This document shows, in pieces, positions 8,653-18,219 of a DNA stretch of 64,000 nt. The notes under the pieces were generated by a model. The model made no database searches. It saw only the letters and a list, made by a program, of their open reading frames with translations, and had not been told where the DNA came from. Both the position numbers and the translations under genes were made by a program. The stretch's first letter is position 1. Every line of letters starts with the position of its first letter. Origin of the DNA: Pseudanabaena sp. FACHB-2040 (GTDB taxonomy: Bacteria; Cyanobacteriota; Cyanobacteriia; Phormidesmidales; Phormidesmidaceae); NCBI RefSeq assembly GCF_014696715.1, contig NZ_JACJQO010000002.1, forward strand, positions 124,001 through 188,000, given 5' to 3'.

Positions 8653-9153
8653 ATGAAACCCATGCCCACCTTTGCCGACCCGTTCCAGCAGCACCAGGCC
8701 GAACAGCTGCTGCAGCCAGTGCTGATTCGAGTTGTAGACAACCTGCGCAAGGCGATGGAAGCCTCCAACTGGATAGGTACCTACGAGGAGCACCTGCTCT
8801 GGCCCGAAGGTACCACCACCGCCGAACAAGAGCAAGTCCGCCAAATCGCCGCCCAACTAGAAGACGCCGACCCAGAAGCAGCCCAGCACTTGCAGGAACA
8901 GCTAAGCCACCTGCCCATGCCCTTCCCCGGCTACGAACTGCGACTCAGCCAAGGAGAGCACACCCAGCGCATCGACGTCTGGAACCTCTGCTACCAAGTC
9001 TGCTTCACCCACTACGACCCTGACACCCCAGCCGAAGTCGATCCCCACCTGCTCGACGAAGTCGGCGACGTAGACTGGCTAGCCCTAGATGAAAAAGCCC
9101 AGCAGCTTGTACAGGTAGCTTTTGAACAGTTGGGAGAGGGAAGAAAGGATTAA
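8653..9153 (+). CDS. Conserved hypothetical cytosolic protein
   Basis: The 166-residue protein is soluble, acidic and rich in glutamine and alanine. It has predicted helices at the N-terminus (HQAEQLLQPVLIRVVDNLRKAMEAS) and a tryptophan/tyrosine-rich C-terminal half (RIDVWNLCYQVCFTHYDPD, VDWLALDEKAQQLVQVAFEQL). No membrane segment or signal peptide is seen and I recognise no catalytic motif. The ATG at 8653 is preferred to a TTG 15 bases upstream. It is followed by a PHP-family gene on the same strand. Confidence 0.65.
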   Translation: MKPMPTFADPFQQHQAEQLLQPVLIRVVDNLRKAMEASNWIGTYEEHLLWPEGTTTAEQEQVRQIAAQLEDADPEAAQHLQEQLSHLPMPFPGYELRLSQGEHTQRIDVWNLCYQVCFTHYDPDTPAEVDPHLLDEVGDVDWLALDEKAQQLVQVAFEQLGEGRKD

Positions 9154-9254
9154 AGGTAAAGGGTAGAAGGTAAGAGCCTCCTCAACCTTCCCTGGTGCTG
9201 CCCTTCTCCCCCGTTCCGGTGTCCCCTGTCTCCCGTCCTCCTCCCCCACGCAAC

Positions 9255-10079
9255 ATGCTAGAACTCCACTGCCACACCACCTACTCCGATGGCACTCTTA
9301 CCCCGCAGGAACTGATTGCTGCTGCCCTCAAGGCGGGCGTTAAAGCCTTGGCCATCACCGACCACGACACGTTGGCAGGCTGGGACGATGCCTTTCAAGC
9401 GGCTGCTGATACGCCGCTAGAGATTGTGCCGGGGCTGGAACTCAGCACCGTTTATAACGACCGTTCGCTTCACATTCTGGGCTTCTACCCCGACCGAGCC
9501 AAGCTGGAGCCACCGCTACAAGAGCGAATTGCTGGGCGGCATCGGCGAGCCCGTGAAATGGTCGAAAAACTGGCAGCGCTAGGCTACCCCATCGAGCTGC
9601 CGTCGATGTCGGGCAACATGGCCCCAGGTCGGCCCCACGTTGCCGCTGCTCTGGTTAAAGCGGGCTACGTAAGCTCTAACCAAGAAGCCTTTACCCGTTG
9701 GCTGGGAGAACGAGGGCCAGCCTATGTGCAGTACGACAAGTTTTCAGCCGAAGACGGCATCCGTCTGCTGCTAGACTGTGGGGCTGTGCCGGTGTGGGCT
9801 CACCCTTACCTGTTTCGCGGTGGCACTGTGCAGACAATTTTGCCCAAGCTGGTAGAGGCTGGGCTGAAAGGCGTTGAAGTTTACCACCCTCACCACAGCC
9901 CCAGCGACGAGCGGAAGCTAGAGGAAGCCTGCGAGGACTATGGTTTGCTCATGACCGGAGGCAGTGACTACCACGGCCCTGCTAGCGCCGGAGTGAATAA
10001 TTCCGTAGGGCTCAACCAGCTACAGGTGCCGCTAGATTTGCTGCCTCCGCTTAAAGCAGCAGCGGCAGCCCTGCGCTGA
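9255..10079 (+). CDS. PHP-domain metal-dependent phosphoesterase (TrpH/RNase AM-like)
   Basis: The protein (274 residues from the ATG at 9255) has the full PHP motif set. Motif I is ELHCHTTYSDGTLTP, motif II is ITDHDTLAG, histidine and acid ligands appear in VPGLELSTVYNDRSLHILGFY, and the C-terminal GGSDYHGP is motif IV. Residues 'VWAHPYLFRGG' form motif III. Enzymes of this type hydrolyse 3',5'-nucleoside bisphosphates or degrade RNA 5'-3'. An upstream in-frame GTG at 9195 would add a proline-rich tail from a pyrimidine-rich spacer and is not credible. Probably cytosolic. Confidence 0.88.
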   Translation: MLELHCHTTYSDGTLTPQELIAAALKAGVKALAITDHDTLAGWDDAFQAAADTPLEIVPGLELSTVYNDRSLHILGFYPDRAKLEPPLQERIAGRHRRAREMVEKLAALGYPIELPSMSGNMAPGRPHVAAALVKAGYVSSNQEAFTRWLGERGPAYVQYDKFSAEDGIRLLLDCGAVPVWAHPYLFRGGTVQTILPKLVEAGLKGVEVYHPHHSPSDERKLEEACEDYGLLMTGGSDYHGPASAGVNNSVGLNQLQVPLDLLPPLKAAAAALR

Positions 10080-10185
10080 GGAAGGTGGGCTTCAGTGGTT
10101 TAGCTTGCTTGATGCCAGCAGGCGATCGCAATATTTATAAAAAGCAAAACTATGCCCTCACCTACCCTGTCGCAAGGCAGGTAGT

Positions 10186-12099
10186 TTAACTGGCCAGACT
10201 GCGAGTAGCCTGCAGTTCCTGAATGCGATCTAGGCTGCCAATCGGAATGGCGCTGATGAGCTGGCGGGTGTAGGGCTGCTGAGGCTGGCGGTAGACCTGC
10301 TCAGCGGGACCAATTTCTTCAATCTGTCCCTGGTTCATCACCATAATGCGATCGCTCATAAACTTGACTACCGCTAGGTCATGGGAAATGAAGATGTAGG
10401 TCAGGTTAAACTCACTCTGCAGCTCTTTGAGCAGATTGAGCACCTGAGCCTGCACCGACACGTCCAGTGCCGACACCGACTCATCGCAAATGATGAACTT
10501 GGGGTTTAAGGCCAGAGCGCGGGCAATGCAGATGCGCTGACGCTGCCCCCCCGAGAACTCATGGGGGTAACGGTTCATGCAGTCGCCGGACAGACCTACT
10601 CGCTCCAGCAGATAGCTCACCCGCTCCTGCTGGTGACGACGACTCTTAATCACTTTGTGGATCTTTAGCGGCTCTGCGATCGCATCCCCCACGTTCATGC
10701 GCGGATCGAGAGAGCTAAAGGGGTCCTGAAAAATGATCTGCATATCTCGGCGCAAAACCCGCAGCTGACGATTGTCTAGACCGAGAACATCTTTGCCGTC
10801 AAACCAAATGCGGCCACCGAGAGTAGGCACCAACCGCAGCAAAGCTCGGCCCAGGGTAGTTTTGCCGCAGCCCGACTCGCCCACCAGACCAAAGGTTTCT
10901 CCCTGGTGAATTTGGAAAGAGACCTTATTGACCGCCATGACGTAGCGTTGCGTGTTGCCAAAAACTCCCCGAACCGGATATCCCACCTCTAGGTTTTCTA
11001 CAGTGAGCAGGGAGGCATTTTGCTCCAGCTGAGTCATGCGATCGCGAATCTCAGTTTCGCTAATCTCGCTTCGAAACTGGATAACTTTACTTTCATCCAG
11101 CACCTTTTCGCGAATCTGCACCTGCCCGCTGCTGGTAGTTTCGACCTCCATAAAGTCAGCCACTGTAGGCAGTCGCCGCAGCCGCTGATCGGGCTTGGGG
11201 CGACAGGCCAATAGACCCTTCGTATAAGGGTGCTGAGGGTTGGAGAAGATCTCCCAGACTGGCCCCGCTTCAACAATTTTGCCCTGGTACATCACTGCCA
11301 CCTGGTCAGCAATTTCAGCAATGATGCCCAGGTCGTGGGTAATAAAGATTAGAGACATGCCGCGCCGGTCGCGCAGTTCCCGCAGCAGATCGAGAATAGT
11401 GGCCTGCACCGTCACATCGAGAGCCGTAGTCGGTTCGTCGGCGATCAGCAGCGAGGGATTGCAGCAGATCGCCATCGCAATCATCACCCGCTGAATCTGG
11501 CCGCCCGACAATTCATGGGGATAGCGGTTGAGAATAGCCTGCTTGCGGCGATTAACTTCTTGCTGCGCCTGCCGGTCGGTAAGCTTGGGCTGGCTCTTGA
11601 GCACAACCGCCTGCAGTTCACTGTCCGAGGGCAGCAGTTTGACTTCCTGCAGCCCTGCGATCGCAATCCGCTGCGCCTCTTCCTTAGAGACGTTTTGGTG
11701 CCGCAAAATCGCCTCAGTCAGCTGAAAGCCACAGGTATAAACCGGGTTTAGCGAGCTCATCGGCTCTTGAAAAATCATCGAGACTTTGCCGCCCCGGTAA
11801 GCCTGCATTTGGCTAGGCGAAAGGCGGCTCAAATCAACTGGGCTCACTCCCCGGCTACCGTCTTGCACAACCCCGTCTTGAAACAAGATTTCTCCGTCCA
11901 CAATTTTGCCGGGAGGGTTGGGAATTAGGCCCATCACAGCCAGAGACGTCACCGATTTACCCGATCCAGACTCGCCCACGATCCCCAGGGTTTGCCCTCG
12001 CTGCACCTGAAAGGAAATGCCATCGACAGCGGGGATAATGCGGTCGTCGATCTGAAACTGAACCTTGAGATTGCGAACGTCGAGAATCGGGTCTTTCAT
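10186..12099 (-). CDS. Dipeptide/oligopeptide ABC transporter, fused double ATPase
   Basis: The 637-residue protein contains two complete ATP-binding domains of the DppD and DppF type, as in GsiA/YejF. Domain one has Walker A GESGSGKS (about 43-50), signature LSGGQIQRV and Walker [13 protein letters not shown]. Domain two has [18 protein letters not shown] and [12 protein letters not shown]; the P to S change after DE is common in this subfamily. Each domain ends with the peptide-importer tail ([31 protein letters not shown]). An insertion of about 20 residues sits before the first signature. Permease and binding-protein genes are not adjacent, so partners are encoded elsewhere. Confidence 0.93.
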   Translation of the reverse strand: MKDPILDVRNLKVQFQIDDRIIPAVDGISFQVQRGQTLGIVGESGSGKSVTSLAVMGLIPNPPGKIVDGEILFQDGVVQDGSRGVSPVDLSRLSPSQMQAYRGGKVSMIFQEPMSSLNPVYTCGFQLTEAILRHQNVSKEEAQRIAIAGLQEVKLLPSDSELQAVVLKSQPKLTDRQAQQEVNRRKQAILNRYPHELSGGQIQRVMIAMAICCNPSLLIADEPTTALDVTVQATILDLLRELRDRRGMSLIFITHDLGIIAEIADQVAVMYQGKIVEAGPVWEIFSNPQHPYTKGLLACRPKPDQRLRRLPTVADFMEVETTSSGQVQIREKVLDESKVIQFRSEISETEIRDRMTQLEQNASLLTVENLEVGYPVRGVFGNTQRYVMAVNKVSFQIHQGETFGLVGESGCGKTTLGRALLRLVPTLGGRIWFDGKDVLGLDNRQLRVLRRDMQIIFQDPFSSLDPRMNVGDAIAEPLKIHKVIKSRRHQQERVSYLLERVGLSGDCMNRYPHEFSGGQRQRICIARALALNPKFIICDESVSALDVSVQAQVLNLLKELQSEFNLTYIFISHDLAVVKFMSDRIMVMNQGQIEEIGPAEQVYRQPQQPYTRQLISAIPIGSLDRIQELQATRSLAS

Positions 12100-12271
12100 C
12101 GGGATTAGCTGCGTCGTTCTCGAAAGCCTACGGTTGAATTAGATGCATCATAGCAGCGCCGCTCTGAGGATTGAGTTCATAGAGGACGTCTAAGCTGTTA
12201 TGTGACTAATCACTTTACACAAAGGCGCAAGATTTTTTGTCGGTAGGGCACTTTTTGAAGGCTGAGAGGTC

Positions 12272-12442
12272 ATGGCACTGTGTTTCCTATCGTCTCCTCC
12301 AGTTACAGCTATGTGGTGTCATCGTCTCGGCGCAGTTTTACTGGTTGTGGTCTCTGCAACGGCTTTGCGGGTAAGCTTCGTTCCTGCTATGGACGGGCTG
12401 ATTCAAAGCCAGATTCAAGAGCACGTGGCGACTCTACGGTGA
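12272..12442 (+). CDS. Candidate small membrane/secreted protein (56 residues)
   Basis: An ATG-initiated frame encodes 56 residues with a basic residue (MWCHRLG) before a hydrophobic stretch (AVLLVVVSATALRVSFV) and a polar, amphipathic tail (DGLIQSQIQEHVATLR). The pattern suits a signal peptide or a one-span small protein. Overlapping frames here are longer but have poor composition. No clear ribosome-binding site precedes it, and the family is unknown. It ends 125 bases before the next gene. Confidence 0.35.
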   Translation: MALCFLSSPPVTAMWCHRLGAVLLVVVSATALRVSFVPAMDGLIQSQIQEHVATLR

Positions 12443-12508
12443 AGCGGCCCGGCGCGGGAGGACGCTTGCCTAAGTCCACCTTGGGGCCTAAAAATTTCTG
12501 TCGAAGGG

Positions 12509-12537
12509 TTGATGGTATAGTACAAGTGTTCTATACT
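12509..12537 (+). promoter_or_regulatory. Promoter with embedded LexA-type box
   Basis: TTGATG (12509-12514) and TATACT (12532-12537) are separated by exactly 17 bases. The spacer holds AGTACAAGTGTTCT (12519-12532), which fits the cyanobacterial LexA/SOS consensus RGTACNNNDGTWCB at every position and touches the -10 box. The ATG of the next gene lies 29 bases after the -10 element. Confidence 0.7.
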
Positions 12538-12566
12538 CAACTGAGTTTGCTTAGAGAAGTCCCCCC

Positions 12567-13247
12567 ATGACTCCCTATCGAGATAACGACAGAACTAGCC
12601 TTTCCGAGTCTCAGTACCAGTACCCAAAGCCCCAGCACTCAAAGCTCCAGTACTCAAAGCCTCAGCACCCAAAATCTGACTACCATCGCCAGTCTCACTC
12701 CAATCACTATTACCAACAGCACGCGTTGCCCAGATCTGTGCCTGCTCTAGATGGCGGGACTGGAGCAGGGGCGGCAAAGCCGTCAGTTCCCAGACCAGTG
12801 CTGGCTCGGCAGCGCCCAGTAGCACCGGCTAGGTCTGTAGTTCACCCAGCGTCTCCCCATGCTGTCCCCCCGCGAAGGGGCAGGCCCGGTGGCTATGTTC
12901 TGGCCGGGGGGACGATGATGCTGGCGCTGATGGCCTTTTTGCTGCCGCAGAATTTTAAGTCGCAAGCCCCTGCCAAAGCCGAGGTCTGCCAGCAGGAGGT
13001 GCAGGCACAGTCAGTTCTTTCCCGCACCGAGCTTTCTGAGTTGCTTTCTGTTCCTGAGCGCTCAGCTAAAGAAGCCGTGCGGCAGGTAATCGCCGAACCC
13101 TTCTGTTTAATGTCTTCAGTTGAAGTTCGTGAAGGCGCTGTAGCTGAGCGGGAAGCCTATCCTTTGGCGTTTGACCCGCAGACTTGGCTGGTGATTCTTT
13201 ACGAGGGCGATGAATACGCTGGCTACGACTTTAGCTTCCGGCGATAG
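12567..13247 (+). CDS. Proline-rich single-span membrane protein behind a LexA-type promoter
   Basis: The 226-residue product has an unusual, low-complexity N-terminal 60 residues rich in Tyr, Gln, His, Ser and Pro, with short imperfect repeats of the type PKPQHSK/LQYSK. A basic proline-rich segment (about 70-112) precedes one membrane span (GGYVLAGGTMMLALMAFLLP). The C-terminal 90 residues form a soluble, probably periplasmic domain with two cysteines (EVCQQEV, EPFCLMSS) and the ending WLVILYEGDEYAGYDFSFRR. I do not recognise the family and no SOS function can be inferred from the protein itself. The start lies just behind the promoter described above. Confidence 0.7.
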   Translation: MTPYRDNDRTSLSESQYQYPKPQHSKLQYSKPQHPKSDYHRQSHSNHYYQQHALPRSVPALDGGTGAGAAKPSVPRPVLARQRPVAPARSVVHPASPHAVPPRRGRPGGYVLAGGTMMLALMAFLLPQNFKSQAPAKAEVCQQEVQAQSVLSRTELSELLSVPERSAKEAVRQVIAEPFCLMSSVEVREGAVAEREAYPLAFDPQTWLVILYEGDEYAGYDFSFRR

Positions 13248-13447
13248 TGCTTTCTCCAGCTGACAGCTGCGCTGACCTGTAAGGTAGACGGCACCTGGAT
13301 ACCGATCGAGGCCCCTGAAGAAGTGCTCAAACCGAGGGTAAACCAGTGGTTTTAGGGACTTGGTGTCTGGCACAGCGGGCATACCCTATGACAGAATTTC
13401 TTTGCTAAAGTGGCAGGGCATCTGCGGAAGGGTAGACGGGTACACAC

Positions 13448-15268
13448 ATGTTTCTTTCTAAAAGACCTCCTCTTTTGCTGACGGTTGGGGCTGCCCTGTT
13501 GCTAATAGGGGGAGGGGCAGTGGCCTATTGGGGGCTGTCTCGCCGCAATACACTGGCCCAAAATCTGCCGGTTGGGGTGCAGGCTGTTCCTGAAGATGCG
13601 GTCATGGCCTTTTCCCTCAGCACCGATGAGGCGGAGTGGCGCAGGCTGCGGCAGTTTGGCACCCCCAAGACCCAAGAGCAGTTTGACCAGTTCTTGGCTA
13701 AGTGGCGCGATCGCATTCTCACCGATAACGGTTTGACCTTCGCTGCTGATATTGAGCCTTGGGTGGGGCCAGAGGTAACGGTTGCCGTGTTGCCCGACCA
13801 AGAGGGCACTGACACTGAGCCTACCCCCCTACCGCTGCCTGAGGATGTCGCCAACACCCTGATGATTGTGCCCATCGCCGATCCGGCAGAGGCTCAGGCG
13901 CGATTCTCAGCCCAAATCGAGCGATCCCAGGCGGGAGCAGCTCAAGATTATAAGGGGGTGGCCATCCAGCCGCTAGCAGGCGCTGAGGGGACAACTCTCT
14001 ACGCTGCTGTGCTGGGTACTGAGCTGGTAGTTTTAAGCAATCAGTTTGTCACGGTAGAGCGCTCTATTGACGCATTTAAAGGAGGCAAGTCGCTGGTCGA
14101 TTTGCCCGGTCTAAATCGGTCGTTTGAACAGCTCAAGGGCTCTGCTGCTTTCTCTCGCTTCTATATCAATGTGCCCTCTGCTGTACAAACCCTAGCCAGC
14201 ACTTCCCAACCCCTGCTGCCCCCGGCTCAACTAGAAACCTTCAAAACAGATCGGGGACTGGTGGGAGCGATCAATCTGGAGGCTCGGGGCGTGCGGTTAG
14301 AGAGCGTTAGCTGGCTCCCTCCGGGCACGGACCAAACCTTTCCTCAAGACAATGGCACTACGCAGTTAACCCAGCGGGTTCCCACAGAGGCGCTGCTGTT
14401 TGCCTCAGGAGGTAACTTCCAGCGGTTTTGGGAAGACCTTAAAGCCGGCCAGTCTCTAGCTAGCCTGCTGCCCATTGACCCCGAGAACCTGTCGGTAAGT
14501 CTGCAGGCAGCCACTGGCCTCACGCTAGAAGAAGACCTGTTGCCCTGGACTCAGGGTGAGTTTGCCCTGGGGATTTTGGCTCCTCCCCAAGCCTCTGCTG
14601 CAACCCCAGATCAGGAGGCTTTGCCCAATCCGGCCCTGGTGCTCATGCTGAAGGCGAGCGATCGCAAAGCCGCCGAGACCACTCTGGCTCAGCTTAATGA
14701 AGTGATGGAAACTCGGTACCGCTATGCCGTCAACACAGCGGACTTAAAGGGAGTGGCCGTCACTCGCTGGACTTCGCCTTTTCAATCGCTCGCCATGAGC
14801 TACGGGTGGCTGGAGGGCGATGTTGTCTTTCTGTCGCTGGGTGAAGGCATTGAGAGTGCGATCGCACCCCTGCCCCGGCAATCCCTGGCCCAAAACAGCC
14901 TCTTTCAGCTCACGACTACCCAGGCTCCTCGGGTCAACAACGGCCATTTCTTCCTCAACTTAAAGGCCATGGCCGAGGCTCAAAACAATCTGCTGTTGCC
15001 GCCCCTGCCTCAAGATGGCATCATTGCCTCCCAAGCCGTTGAGGGCATTGGCGTAACGGCAACGGCCCTAGGAGAGCGGCAGGTGCGCTACGACCTGTTT
15101 GTCGCGCTGAACCGAGGCAACCGCCCCGGAGATCTCCCCCAGCTCAAAGATGCCACCCCCAATCCAGATCCTGATGCAAGCCCCAATGCGAGCCCTGATG
15201 CGGATCCTGATGCCGCCCCTGAGACAGAGCCTACGCCAGAAACTTCGCAACCCCCTACTGATGAGTAA
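13448..15268 (+). CDS. DUF3352 domain protein, membrane-anchored
   Basis: The 606-residue protein has an N-terminal signal anchor ([21 protein letters not shown]) and a long extracytoplasmic domain matching cyanobacterial DUF3352 proteins. Marker segments are [34 protein letters not shown] and a late GYGWLEG-type strand region. The last 45 residues are a low-complexity Asp/Pro/Ala tail built from imperfect repeats of NPDPDASP. Function is unknown; the family is widespread in cyanobacteria and resembles an exported beta-rich scaffold. It precedes ccsB on the same strand with 71 bases between them, in which a 13-base direct repeat occurs. Confidence 0.85.
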   Translation: MFLSKRPPLLLTVGAALLLIGGGAVAYWGLSRRNTLAQNLPVGVQAVPEDAVMAFSLSTDEAEWRRLRQFGTPKTQEQFDQFLAKWRDRILTDNGLTFAADIEPWVGPEVTVAVLPDQEGTDTEPTPLPLPEDVANTLMIVPIADPAEAQARFSAQIERSQAGAAQDYKGVAIQPLAGAEGTTLYAAVLGTELVVLSNQFVTVERSIDAFKGGKSLVDLPGLNRSFEQLKGSAAFSRFYINVPSAVQTLASTSQPLLPPAQLETFKTDRGLVGAINLEARGVRLESVSWLPPGTDQTFPQDNGTTQLTQRVPTEALLFASGGNFQRFWEDLKAGQSLASLLPIDPENLSVSLQAATGLTLEEDLLPWTQGEFALGILAPPQASAATPDQEALPNPALVLMLKASDRKAAETTLAQLNEVMETRYRYAVNTADLKGVAVTRWTSPFQSLAMSYGWLEGDVVFLSLGEGIESAIAPLPRQSLAQNSLFQLTTTQAPRVNNGHFFLNLKAMAEAQNNLLLPPLPQDGIIASQAVEGIGVTATALGERQVRYDLFVALNRGNRPGDLPQLKDATPNPDPDASPNASPDADPDAAPETEPTPETSQPPTDE

Positions 15269-15339
15269 GCATTCGGCTGCTCAAAGTCTGTAGGATAGAA
15301 GTCTGTAGGATAAAACCAAGCGATTTTGCAAGCAGCGTC

Positions 15340-16335
15340 ATGGATCTGATTACCCTCCAGGGCTGGCTAGACAATCTTTCTTTTGCCGTTCTCTTTGTCA
15401 CTCTGCTTCTGTACTGGAGCGGCGCGGCTTTCCCCCGGTTCACCTGGCTGCCCAGCCTAGGCACTGCAGGCATGGCCGTCGCGAACCTAGCGATGGCAGC
15501 TCTGCTGCTGGCTCGCTGGATTGAGGCTGGCTATTTCCCAATGAGCAATCTCTACGAATCGCTCTTTGCCCTGGCTTGGGGGGTAACAGCTATGCACCTG
15601 GTGGCCGAGCGCATGAGCCGTAGTTCTTTGGTAGGCACCGTTACTGCCCCAGTGGCGATGGGCATTGCTGCCTTTGCCACCCTGACTTTGCCCGACACTA
15701 TGCAGGCCTCCGAGCCCCTGGTTCCGGCGCTCAAGTCAAACTGGCTCATGATGCACGTCAGTGTCATGCTCCTGAGCTATGCGGCGCTGATGGTGGGAGC
15801 ACTGCTTGCGATCGCATTTCTGGTAGTCACTCGCGGTCAGGCGATTGAGTTGAAAGGTAGCTCTGTAGGCACCGGCAGCTTCCGCAACGTCAAGCTGCAG
15901 CGCCATAGTGAAACCGTCGCCCAACCGGCAGCTGCAATGAGCACTGCTGATGGCGGTACCGCTGTCCTAGAAAAAGTACAGTCCACCTCCGCAGAGCCCC
16001 TGTCACCCCAACGGCTGACCCTAGCCGACACGCTCGACAACATCAGCTACCGCATTATCGGCTTGGGCTTTCCCCTGCTAACTATCGGCATTATTGCCGG
16101 AGCCGTCTGGGCTAACGAAGCCTGGGGCTCCTATTGGAGCTGGGACCCCAAAGAGACTTGGGCGCTAATCACCTGGTTGGTATTTGCCGCTTACCTCCAT
16201 GCCCGCATTACTAAGGGCTGGCAGGGCCGTCGCCCCGCTATCTTGGCTGCGTCTGGTTTTGTCGTGGTATGGGTCTGCTATCTGGGAGTCAACCTGCTGG
16301 GCAAGGGGCTACACAGCTATGGCTGGTTCTTTTAA
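15340..16335 (+). CDS. ccsB: System II cytochrome c biogenesis protein CcsB (plastid CcsA, ResC-type)
   Basis: The 331-residue polytopic membrane protein carries the haem-handling WWD motif [18 protein letters not shown] near its C-terminus, flanked by conserved histidines ([18 protein letters not shown]). It works with Ccs1/ResB to carry haem across the thylakoid or plasma membrane and attach it to apocytochromes such as cytochrome f and c6. A variable soluble loop of about 60 residues lies between transmembrane segments around residue 170-230. Length and ending match the family. The partner Ccs1 gene is not in view. Naming differs: cyanobacterial CcsB corresponds to chloroplast CcsA. Confidence 0.94.
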   Translation: MDLITLQGWLDNLSFAVLFVTLLLYWSGAAFPRFTWLPSLGTAGMAVANLAMAALLLARWIEAGYFPMSNLYESLFALAWGVTAMHLVAERMSRSSLVGTVTAPVAMGIAAFATLTLPDTMQASEPLVPALKSNWLMMHVSVMLLSYAALMVGALLAIAFLVVTRGQAIELKGSSVGTGSFRNVKLQRHSETVAQPAAAMSTADGGTAVLEKVQSTSAEPLSPQRLTLADTLDNISYRIIGLGFPLLTIGIIAGAVWANEAWGSYWSWDPKETWALITWLVFAAYLHARITKGWQGRRPAILAASGFVVVWVCYLGVNLLGKGLHSYGWFF

Positions 16336-16350
16336 CCCCTCGCTTGAGGC

Positions 16351-17019
16351 CTAAGCGACCTGAGCAAACAGCTCCTGAAAGGATTTTGGCTCTGCCGACT
16401 CCTCAGCCACAATCTCTACAATCTTGTTGCGAGCGTTGGCCTGAAAAAGGGCCTCTACGCAGGTTTCCGCTACCTTCAAGCGCGGCACATTACCCTCGGA
16501 GAGAGAATCGGCGGAGGCCATCACTAGGGGCCGTTCATCAGCGTCCTCATTCTTCAGGCCGCCAGGACGAACAATAGTGTAGACCAGGCCGCTTTTTTGC
16601 AGGTACTCCTCCGCCTGCTTTTTCCACACGAGAATCAGCCAAAAGAGGTTGAGCGGGTGGAAAAACTGCGACGTACATAGAGAAGAGACCATGACAAAGT
16701 GTTCAATTCCGCTCTCTTTGGCCGCATCAACCAGGTTTTTCGTCCCTTCGTAGTCCACCTTATAGGGGCCTGTTGGGTCTAGGCTGGGTCGGGCACCTGT
16801 GGCAGACAGCAAAACTGTGCAGTCTGCGATCGCAAGCCGCATCGCCTCACGATCCGTTACATCTCCCTGGGCTAGCTCCACTTCGATTGGCAAGATAGTG
16901 CGCGCCTTCAGCGCATCTCGCACTAATGCCTTGACCGGTATGCCTCGCTGCACCAGCGTCCGCACAATTCGCTGTCCCGTTTCTCCAGTTGCTCCTGCTA
17001 CAAAGGCTTTCATAGACAC
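16351..17019 (-). CDS. NAD(P)-binding atypical SDR / NmrA-like protein
   Basis: The 222-residue protein has a Rossmann fold with the atypical-SDR nucleotide motif GATGETGQRI at the N-terminus and the second-strand VKALVRDALKA pattern. The substrate region contains YTIVRPGGLKNEDADERP, as in Ycf39/Tic62-like proteins, and there is no YxxxK catalytic pair of classical SDRs. It probably senses NAD(P)H or acts as an assembly or redox factor rather than a dehydrogenase. The start can be MSMKAF or, two codons later, MKAF. It ends 15 bases from the ccsB stop, in convergent orientation. Confidence 0.82.
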   Translation of the reverse strand: MSMKAFVAGATGETGQRIVRTLVQRGIPVKALVRDALKARTILPIEVELAQGDVTDREAMRLAIADCTVLLSATGARPSLDPTGPYKVDYEGTKNLVDAAKESGIEHFVMVSSLCTSQFFHPLNLFWLILVWKKQAEEYLQKSGLVYTIVRPGGLKNEDADERPLVMASADSLSEGNVPRLKVAETCVEALFQANARNKIVEIVAEESAEPKSFQELFAQVA

Positions 17020-17368
17020 ACTGCCTCCCGTTTAATCATTGTGAACTGCTAAATCTCAAGCGCCATCGGTCTTAGACCTCGCTAGGCACCGCCAAATTAC
17101 GTAGTAAATACCCTCATTCCAAAAATAGAAAAGAATTTCTCCGTAGATCGCTCTATGAAGCTTTCTTGCGAATCGGGTTATGGTGTGACTGATTCTGTAA
17201 AGGGACTGCCATCCCGTGACACCCGTCACAGATTCATTCTTTTGGACCAGATTAGGATGTGCCTGACCTGGTTAAGTCAGGTAAGGAACCATACAATGGA
17301 ACCTTATACTGATTCCCGGGAATGGCGCATCTCCTGATTTGCTGATTGTGGTTTAGTTCTGCTCACCT
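17020..17368. other. Divergent intergenic region with CRP-like site
   Basis: This region lies between the leftward Rossmann-fold gene and the rightward DUF1997 gene. It holds CGTGACACCCGTCACA at 17215-17230, nine of ten defined positions of the CRP-type consensus TGTGAN6TCACA. A second small inverted repeat (CCTGAC...GTCAGG) is near 17262-17281. No credible gene is seen, and the frame from 17155 has poor composition. Confidence 0.45.
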
Positions 17369-18088
17369 ATGCAGTCATCGTCGACCAACCCCTATTCCTC
17401 ATCCGCGCCTGATCAGTTCATTGAGGCAGTCTCCGGGATCATCGAAAGTTCCGAAAACCCTCATGCGACCGATGGCTTCATGAACGCCGTTGCTTTTGAA
17501 GGACAATACGTCGGGCAAATGGACATGACGGCTGACCCGGCCACTGTTGCCCGCTACCTGGATGTTCACCAGGAGTGGTTTAAGCGATGTGCCCAGCCGA
17601 TGGAAGTTGAACCCATTACCGAAAATGGGTATGCCCTCTTAATCGGCCACTTCGGTGCCCTTGGTTACGAGGTAGACCCTCAAATTGGGCTGCACCTGCT
17701 GCCCCAAGACCAGGGTGTTTACCGCATCGAGACTATTCCCATTCCGGGATACACTCCACCGGGGTACGACGTCGATTTTCGAGCAGCCCTACAGCTCAAA
17801 GAGTCTACCAATGAGGCTGCCCTAAACGGCATCGGCACCCAGGTAGAATGGGAGCTACACCTCACTGTCAAAATTCAGTTTCCTCGCTTTATCCACTCCC
17901 TGCCAGGTTCACTGGTCAAAGTGTCGGGCGATCGCCTGCTCAACCAAATCGTCCGGCAGGTGTCAAAGCGGCTGACCCGTAAAGTGCAGGAAGACTTTCA
18001 TGAGTCTTTAGGCCTGCCTTTGCCTCAGAGCTACCACGGACATCATTTTTGGTCTGGTTGGGGCAAAGGACAGGCTAGCGAAGATTAG
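17369..18088 (+). CDS. DUF1997 domain protein
   Basis: The 239-residue soluble protein corresponds to the cyanobacterial and plastid DUF1997 family. Typical strands are seen in GQYVGQMDMTADPATVARYLDVHQEWFKRC and in the central IGLHLLPQDQGVYRIETIPIPGY. The C-terminal region contains PRFIHSLPGSLVKVSGDRLLNQIVRQVSKRL, the family's conserved helix. The fold resembles START/SRPBCC-like lipid or pigment binding modules, but no ligand is known to me. A possible CRP-like site lies about 140 bases upstream. Confidence 0.82.
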   Translation: MQSSSTNPYSSSAPDQFIEAVSGIIESSENPHATDGFMNAVAFEGQYVGQMDMTADPATVARYLDVHQEWFKRCAQPMEVEPITENGYALLIGHFGALGYEVDPQIGLHLLPQDQGVYRIETIPIPGYTPPGYDVDFRAALQLKESTNEAALNGIGTQVEWELHLTVKIQFPRFIHSLPGSLVKVSGDRLLNQIVRQVSKRLTRKVQEDFHESLGLPLPQSYHGHHFWSGWGKGQASED

Positions 18089-18164
18089 GGCAGAAATGGG
18101 AAGGCAGAGGGCAGAAGGGAAATCCTGGTGCTTGCGCTTTTTCTCCAGCTGTTAATCGATAAAA

Positions 18165-18200
18165 GATAGGTGCCCATAACTTTAGTTATGGGCACCTATC
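18165..18200 (-). terminator. Strong bidirectional hairpin terminator
   Basis: The arms 18165-18181 and 18184-18200 are perfect complements (17 bp) with a two-base centre. On the minus strand the stem is followed by CTTTTATCG, giving a U-tract after the DUF4079 gene. It sits between two convergent genes and could also stop the DUF1997 transcript. Confidence 0.8.
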
Positions 18201-18219
18201 GTGTTGACTACCGCTACGT

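Noticed and set aside
10141-10185. Imperfect hairpin after the double ATPase gene as a terminator
   Set aside because: Stem has mismatches and no T-tract on the minus strand, so support is too weak.
12280-12570. 96-codon frame upstream of the LexA-type promoter
   Set aside because: Low-complexity Ser/Arg/Cys composition, no family resemblance, and it crosses the promoter and the next start.
17155-17337. 60-codon frame in the DUF1997 upstream region
   Set aside because: It overlaps the CRP-like palindrome and another inverted repeat and has non-coding composition.
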